Below, one piece after another: positions 57,857 to 64,000 of a DNA stretch of 64,000 nucleotides. The stretch spans positions 74,588,181 to 74,652,180 of the forward strand of contig OZ038485.1 of assembly GCA_964036315.1 (NCBI GenBank). Reading direction: 5' to 3'. The DNA comes from Acanthosepion esculentum (Eukaryota > Mollusca > Cephalopoda > Sepiida > Sepiidae). The notes beneath the pieces are model-generated. The model did not search any database. It was not told the origin of the DNA and worked only from the letters and a program-made list of their open reading frames with translations. Within the stretch, counting starts at the first letter, position 1, and every line of letters begins with the position of its first letter. A program made the translations under genes and the position numbers.

Positions 57857-60800
57857 ATGGCTCTCTGGTTCGCAAGTATAAATGTCCGGGGCCTGAGGTC
57901 GGAGTCTCGCAGGGCGAGGTTTTCTCGCGACCTTCAGCGCCTCGGGGTGAATGTTTGTTGTGTGCAGGAGACCCGGTTTTCTTCTCATGACCGTGAGGAC
58001 GTGCTGTGTAAGGGGTTCTCCCTTTATTAAGTATGTTTTGATGGTTGTTCAAGGGGTGTCTCTTGGCTAGTGAGCAAGTCTTTGAAGATTGAACAAGTCT
58101 TGTCTTCGCAGATCCGGCGGGCAGACTTTGCGTGCTGGATGTTACCATAAAGGATAAGGCTCTACGACTCATTGGGGTTTATGCGCCCAATAGCTATACT
58201 GAGCTGCCTGCTTTATTTCGGCAGATCGGGCCGTACTTGATGACCTCTCGTCGGGTAGTTTTAGCGGGGGATTGGAATGCCGTCCTTGACCCCGATATAG
58301 ATCATATAGGGCAAAAACCGGGTACTAACAACCGGGATGTGAAATCATTTCGGGACTTTATCGATGAGTTTGATCTTGTCGATAAGTACCGGAATGAACA
58401 CCCTCGGGAGGTAGCATGGACAACTTGGACAAATAGTGGCAACTCGGCTCCTGGGACGCTTGCTAGCTACCTCGACCGAGTCTTAGTTAGGAGAGTCGAT
58501 GTAGGGCTCTTAGGGTGTCCAAGTTTTTACTATATAGTTAATACGGATCATAGGCTTGTCCGGGTTCGTGTGAACTTAGATAAGGCTATGTTGGCTGGGT
58601 ACTGGAAATTAAACTGTTCACTATTTGGTGAGCAGGATTTCCGGGACCAGCTGCTATTAATGATACAGAGGGAATTGACGGGGGCGGTTGTTGGGAACCC
58701 CTGGTGGGATAAATTAAAATCGAAAATTAGAACGTTTGCTGCCGAATTTAGCCGCCGACTCAATTTAGATAGTTTAGCGGTGCAAACGGCTTTAGAACAA
58801 AAAGTTGATCGGGCAGTGAAATCCCGTAATAGTGGGGAAATAGTCTTAGCTAAGGCAGAGTTGTCCTCCTTGCTTATCAAGAAGGATCAAGCTCTGGTAG
58901 TTAGGGCTAGGTTAAAAAGAATGTCCTCTGAGGCGACGAATATGGCCGCTGAATTGCGTGCAGAGGAAAATCGGAGCGCAGCTCGACGACATATCGCGTG
59001 TGTCACATTGCCGGATAATCGGACCATGACTACAAACGCGGGCATATGCGAAGCCTTTCGGGATTACTTTCAGGATCTTTTCACCAGGGAGCCCGGTCTG
59101 AGCCCTGCTCGGTTCGACGCCTATTTGGCCGACTTCCCCTACCTCGAGGCAGCTGAAGCGGTTGGGTGTGAGGGTCCCATCACAGAGTCGGAAATCTGGG
59201 AAGCGCTGAAACAGGTTCGCCTGGATAAATCTCCGGGACTAGATGGTCTTCTCTACGAAGTTTACTTGAGGCAGTGGCCTGTTTTTGTTCCTTTGCTGGA
59301 ACTGGTCTTCAACAACTGGATGAAGCAGGGGTCTATACCCCAACGCTTCACCAGGGGTGTGATCAAGTTGATGCGTAGGGACAAGAACGGTGGCGATGGG
59401 TTAAATAACTTTCGCCCTTTGACTATGTTAAACACAGAGTTAATGGTTTTGGCGAAGATCTTAGCCAACCGTTTGCAGCTTGTCCTGTCTAGTCTGATTG
59501 GCTCCGAACAGTCTTGTGCTGTGAAGGGCAGGACTATTCAGGATAACCTGCATATGGTACGCTTGATCTTAGAACAAGTCGACAGTGAAGCCGCGCTGAT
59601 CAATTTAGATCAGTCCAAGGCCTTCGATAGGGTTGACCATCAATTTCTGGAGGCTGTCCTTTCGGCGGCCGGTTTCGGAGCCGACTTTCGCTGCTGGATC
59701 CGACTTTTGTATGCGACCCCCGGTGCGCTGGTGGAGGTGAATGGGGTAAGATCGAAGCCTTTCGTATCGTCTCGCTCCATTCGTCAAGGTTGTCCGCTTC
59801 GCCTTTGCTTTACGTTCTTGCGTTGGAACCATTCCTTCGCAAGTTACAGGCGAATCCGGTCCTGCGTGGAATTTCCCTGCAGGGGCTACCACCTCAGCCA
59901 GGTATTCTGCCTATGCTGATGACGCTTCGGTTCTTGTGTCGAGCAGAGCCGAGATTGACGAAGTCAGCAAAGAGATCAGTGGTTATGAGATGGTGACAGG
60001 GGCCAAGATCAACCGCAATAAGTCTGTTATCTTGCGGTTGGGTGCGTGGAATGGAGTTTCTCTGCCCGGACCTTTCGTCTGGACGGATGGGCCGATCAAG
60101 ATTCTCGGCGTCTGGTTCGGTCCTGATCTCCAGTTGGATATGAATTGGTCGGAGGTGCAAGGGAAGGCCGAGATCGCAATTAATTTGTGGTCTCGGATGA
60201 ATCTTTCCTTAAAGGGGAGGGCGGAAGTATGTGTTTCACACATCTACCCGATTCTCCTTTACCGACTCTCTGTACTTCCACTTCCGTCTGGCACTTTACT
60301 GGCGTTAGTGAGGCTTTTGTTCTCCTTCTTGTGGGGAGGCAAGACCGCCAGAGTCTCTCGGGAGATCTGTTGCCTTCATCCTGCTGAAGGCGATCTGGGT
60401 ATGCCTAGCATTGAGATTCGTCAATATATGCTTCGCATTACCTTCCTAGAGCGAATGTGCCACGAATCGGATGAGGTGGGTGCCTTCTGGAAGGAAGACG
60501 TCCGTAGAAACTTCCCATCCCTGAGAAGTGTGCACTCGTGCGAGGAGGTGGCCGGCCGTACGCCCCGTGCAGAATGCTCCTTCTACCGCGAATGTCGTCG
60601 TGCTCTGAAACGCTTCTTACGGGCGTCTTTTGTCTCGTAGGGCATTATATCAATTGTTAGTTTAAGATGATCTGATTGACGGGGCCGTTTAAGATGATCT
60701 GATTGACGAGCTCCGTCTTACGAAGCAGGAGGCTCGCTCGATATGGCCTTGGGCGCCTGGGTTGAAATGCCTCAATAACCATGCGGCATCACTCACCTGG

Positions 60801-61300
60801 CTGGTGATTCGTGGAGCCCTCTGGGTCGCCAAAAGACTTTGTTCAGCGGGCTTTGGAGAAATCTCCAAACTGCCGGCGCTGTATTGGAGAAGTCGAGACC
60901 ATTGGTCACGCCTTCTTTCATTGCAGGGTGGTAGTGCCGTTGTGCAAGTTTGTTGAAGGCCTCATGGTCCGCATGCTGTAGGGAAAGTTCTTTGTCCTTG
61001 AGGCCAGTTCTGTTTGTAGCAATATGGTGCCGCAGATGACGAAGGCTGAACATTATGTGTTCTGTTGCTTACTAGGTGTTATGAGTCGTAATTTGGACGA
61101 CGCGTCAGAAGGGATTCTATGAGGGCGAGATGTTCACTTCTTCCCAACTGATATTGTTCTTTAAGCATCAGCTTAAAGTCAAGATTAGGACGGAAAGGCG
61201 GCGGCTCACCTCATCGGAATTTGGCAAAAGGTAGGTGAAACTTGCGCGTTTGTGCCGAGTAAAAGGGGCTGACCTGGAGTGGCATTTTGATGCCGGTTAG
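57857..61300 (+). pseudogene. LINE ORF2: endonuclease, RT and zinc domain, frameshifted
   Basis: ATG at 57857 opens MALWFASINVRGLRSESRRA and CVQETRFSSHD (N and E of the endonuclease). A TAA at 58028 and a frame change near 58110 break it. The frame then gives AGDWNAVLDP (58264-58293), SYLDRVLVRRVD and NTDHRLVRVRV (58540-58572), the remaining endonuclease motifs. RT reads NNFRPLTMLN and INLDQSKAFDRVDH, up to RQGCPL. One-base deletions near 59798 and 59883 shift the frame around motif B, and YADD is still present near 59920. Further damage: a stop at 60638, a 22-bp duplication (60660-60708), and a TAG at 60978. The zinc cluster CRRCIGEVETIGHAFFHC survives at about 60875-60930. ORF2 in this family nicks DNA and reverse-transcribes element RNA. 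Confidence 0.88.
60660..60708 (+). repeat. 22-bp direct duplication in ORF2
   Basis: GTTTAAGATGATCTGATTGA plus CG occurs at 60660-60681 and again at 60687-60708. Copy A has only one counterpart. Confidence 0.9.
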
Positions 61301-62023
61301 GCACAGGATATTGTTTTCCTGGGTTGAACTTGGGTAACCCATCCCTGGATTTAGGCTAGAAGTAGGTTTTTGATACTTTAGTTTTTCTTTTCTTTTCCAG
61401 TAAACTTAGCTAGGGTGTGTTTTCTCATTGGCCCCTTTTATTTCTGTCCCCTATTTTTCCCTTTAGTTTAACTCCCCATCCCCTCCCTCGTTAGGTGGTC
61501 AGTGATTTCAGTTCTCTGGTAGATGCGGGGCGCCTTTCGTTTCGCGTGCGTGTTTTTCGTATTTGTTGTTGTGTCAGAATGAGTGCATGTCTGTGTGAGT
61601 GCTTGGGATGGATGAATGGTTTTTCTATTTTCTTAAAGCCCGGCATTGATTTCGTCTAGTTAACTGATTTTTCTGCCACATTTAAGGTTTGTGGTTTTTT
61701 ATTACTAACATGATTTTGTTTAGTTTCTTGTAAATAATTTATTACCATACTGTAAATATATCATTGGAGTGTTTTTAGCTTGTTGTTTTTTATTCCCCCC
61801 ACAGACAAAGATTTGTAAATACGAGGTCTATTTAGGATGTTCATTGAGACAATGAGGCATTTTGGTGGATGTAGTAAAAAAAGGTAAGTATGGATGTGTT
61901 GTTTTGGTGCTAGGATTATTGTTTTGTACGATTGGGTCAGTGGTTGTGGCTAGCTAAGTTATTAATTAAGACAGATGATGACCGTATCTTTCCCCCATCC
62001 CCTTTTTCGGCCTTGTGCCACAT

Positions 62024-62042
62024 TTACTGTATTTTACAGTAA
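62024..62042 (+). other. 3'-terminal hairpin of LINE copy C
   Basis: TTACTGTA (62024-62031), loop TTT, TACAGTAA (62035-62042), followed by the element end TAAATA. The same stem is found at 81-104 in copy A. Confidence 0.65.
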
Positions 62043-62048
62043 TAAATA

Positions 62049-62501
62049 GTGTCAGTTGTTGAAGGAGAATTTCTGCTGTTATCAACTCCGGCTTTTGATT
62101 CCAGGATTATTATATCCAGCCGAAAGAATCTCTATAAAAAGATGCCGACCAATAAAAACCCAAAAGAGAATTTCATGGAACAAATTTGGTAAATAGACTT
62201 TTGATTAATTTTCATTGACCAAACTAAAAATGTATCTTTATTTACACACATTTGTGGACTTCCAGTAATAGCAACTAGATTACTTCGCTAGCCCTAACGT
62301 AGTAAAGACACTTGATTCTCCACCTTTCTCCCTCGTAACACTTCGCCAGTAACTCTGCGTTTTCAGTTTTGTATAACTAATTGTATATCTTGTATATATT
62401 TTATTTTGTGTTTTCTCAGTAAATTAAATAATGTCGTGTTTTAGCTCTGTGTTTTGGTGAATCATTCTTTTTTCTTTTGTTACAATTATCAACACGTAAC
62501 A

Positions 62502-62508
<7 letters not shown>
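62049..62508. other. Spacer between LINE and minisatellite
   Basis: AT-rich with no coding motif. Nothing was recognised. Confidence 0.5.
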
Positions 62509-62545
<37 letters not shown>

Positions 62546-63625
62546 CTATACATATGTATGTATGTATATATGTATATATATCTATACATATGTATGTATG
62601 TATATATGTATATATATCTATACATATGTATGTATGTATATATGTATATATATCTATACATATGTATGTATGTATATATGTATATATATCTATACATATG
62701 TATGTATGTATATATGTATATATATCTATACATATGTATGTATGTATATATGTATATATATCTATACATATGTATGTATGTATATATGTATATATATCTA
62801 TACATATGTATGTATATATATATGTATATATATCTATACATATGTATGTATGTATGTATATATGTATATATATCTATACATATGTATGTATGTATGTATA
62901 TATGTATATATATCTATACATATGTATGTATGTATATATGTATATATATCTATACATATGTATGTATGTATATATGTATATATATCTATACATATGTATG
63001 TATGTATACATGTATATATATCTATACATATGTATGTATGTATACATGTATATATATCTATACATATGTATGTATGTATACATGTATATATATCTATACA
63101 TATGTATGTATGTATACATGTATATATATCTATACATATGTATGTATGTATACATGTATATATATCTATACATATGTATGTATGTATATATGTATATATA
63201 TCTATACATATGTATGTATGTATATATGTATATATATCTATACATATGTATGTATGTATATATGTATATATATCTATACATATGTATGTATGTATATATG
63301 TATATATATCTATACATATGTATGTATGTATATATGTATATATATCTATACATATGTATGTATGTATATATGTATATATATCTATACATATGTATGTATG
63401 TATATATGTATATATATCTATACATATGTATGTATGTATATATGTATATATATCTATACATATGTATGTATGTATATATGTATATATATCTATACATATG
63501 CATGTACATATATATGTATATATATCTATACATATATATGTACATATGTATATCTATACATATGTATGTACATATATCTATGTATATGTATGTACATATA
63601 TATAGATATATATACATATATATAT
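62509..63625. repeat. 36-bp minisatellite array, about 30 units
   Basis: The unit is built from CTATACATATGTATGTATGT followed by ATATATGTATATATAT. It repeats every 36 bp from about 62546 (C at 62546, 62582, 62618, 62654 and so on). Several units have an extra or missing GTAT. Five consecutive units between about 63000 and 63180 carry TATACATG instead of TATATATG. Because 36 is a multiple of three, several frames stay open by chance. Confidence 0.97.
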
Positions 63626-63649
63626 GTAATTAAACAATGTAAAACAAAC

Positions 63650-63960
63650 GCTGATTATAGTTATCACAAAAGCTGATAAATCCAATTTTACGTAATTTTG
63701 GATAAATTGGATTATCACAAAAAATTTCAGCATCTCATAGATGATCGTTCTAAATTTACTAAATTGAATAATAACACAACTGAATCACTAAAGAAATGTG
63801 TTAATAAACTCATAACATCCAGCAATGCTGTTGCAGGACCCCTAAAAATAAACAAAATTATTGGAGATTACCAACCTGGCTACTTATACGTTTGTAGAAT
63901 CGTCCGTATTTTCCCACTCAACCCGTTTAAAGGCGGAATTTTCCATAAGAGCTAGTTTCG
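63650..63960 (+). pseudogene. Penelope-like RT N-terminal fragment
   Basis: The frame 63698-63955 has LDYHKKFQHLIDDRSKFTKL and INKIIGDYQPGYLY, matching the Penelope pattern DRSKF.KL...NKLI and GDY.PGY.YG that lies at the start of RT. Upstream, ADYSYHKS and ADKSNFT in shifted frames fit the preceding VVITKADK region. It breaks off before the catalytic motifs, near the window end. Confidence 0.7.
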
Positions 63961-64000
63961 ACCAATCAACACCACACATTGCGAAACTCGGCTTATTATT

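Larger units (their letters stand above)
56510..62048 (+). mobile_element. Tx1/L1-like LINE copy C, most complete copy
   Basis: In order: the C-terminal part of ORF1 (56510-57360), a linker, ORF2 with endonuclease (57857-58740), RT (about 59050-60100) and C-terminal zinc region (to 61300), then a 3' UTR of about 750 bp ending in a hairpin and AATAAATA. Its DNA matches copy A from about 58740 to the end. At least five frame lesions make it non-functional. The 5' UTR and ORF1 N-terminus are missing. Confidence 0.9.

Noticed and set aside
58548..60243. Minus-strand frames opposite LINE copy C
   Set aside because: Antisense shadows of ORF2, mirroring the shadows seen in copy A.
62509..63625. CRISPR-like array
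   Set aside because: Units are contiguous without unique spacers, and the context is eukaryotic.
62416..63676. Very long open frames (up to about 400 codons) of Tyr/Ile/Cys/Met repeats on both strands
   Set aside because: They are products of the 36-bp minisatellite, whose unit is a multiple of three. No protein character beyond the repeat.

Overview
This window reads as intergenic or heterochromatin-like DNA from an animal genome. No host protein-coding gene could be recognised. Nearly every stretch with coding character belongs to a decayed retrotransposon, and the rest is AT-rich sequence with microsatellites, small foldback elements and unclassified repeats. The mixture of Tx1/L1-like LINEs, RTE-like LINEs, Penelope elements with a GIY-YIG domain, Ty3/gypsy elements and a BEL/Pao element, plus long (TA)n arrays, fits an invertebrate. 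A mollusc, perhaps a cephalopod, is my guess, but that is inference and not proven by the sequence.

Layout, left half. A 5'-truncated Tx1-like LINE on the minus strand (74-3408) keeps an open reverse-transcriptase frame. It abuts an unclassified repeat (R1, 3411-3861) that recurs at 43083-43523. An LTR-like repeat (R2) and a BEL/Pao pol remnant with a 150-bp tandem duplication occupy 5002-7075. A second LTR-like repeat (R3) is at 8138-8849. A longer but badly decayed minus-strand Tx1 copy runs 9255-13545 and retains part of ORF1. A Penelope element (14630-16350) and a tRNA-like SINE (16490-16740) follow. Two gypsy remnants meet head to head at a 49-nt hairpin (17800-19229 minus, 19230-21712 plus). 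The second of these ends in a clean polypurine tract and 3' LTR.

Middle. Another gypsy pol fragment lies at 21740-23500. From 24114 to 32770 the pieces fit one K02A2.6-like gypsy element: 5' LTR, primer-binding site, gag, RT, RNase H, integrase, C-terminus and 3' LTR. It has been broken by an R2 LTR inside its 5' LTR, an opposite-strand gypsy element (about 25540-28262), an R3 copy, and an RTE-like LINE (30740-31975).

Right half. From 33.4 to 56 kb the sequence is mostly AT-rich and empty of recognisable genes. It holds several strong hairpins, a pogo-like MITE with perfect 23-bp terminal inverted repeats (42480-42652), a mariner-like MITE, three copies of a diverged repeat (R4), a Penelope fragment (48200-48920) and an unrecognised pair of short ORFs near 50.1-50.6 kb. 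At 56089 an RTE-like RT fragment precedes the most complete Tx1 copy (56510-62048), which has ORF1 with a CCHC knuckle, endonuclease, RT and 3' UTR but several frameshifts. A minisatellite of about 30 units of 36 bp (62509-63625) and a Penelope RT fragment close the window.

The elements do not work together as a system. The useful biology is the nesting history, the shared 3'-terminal hairpin of the Tx1 copies, and several unclassified repeats and hairpins. I found no convincing new functional system.
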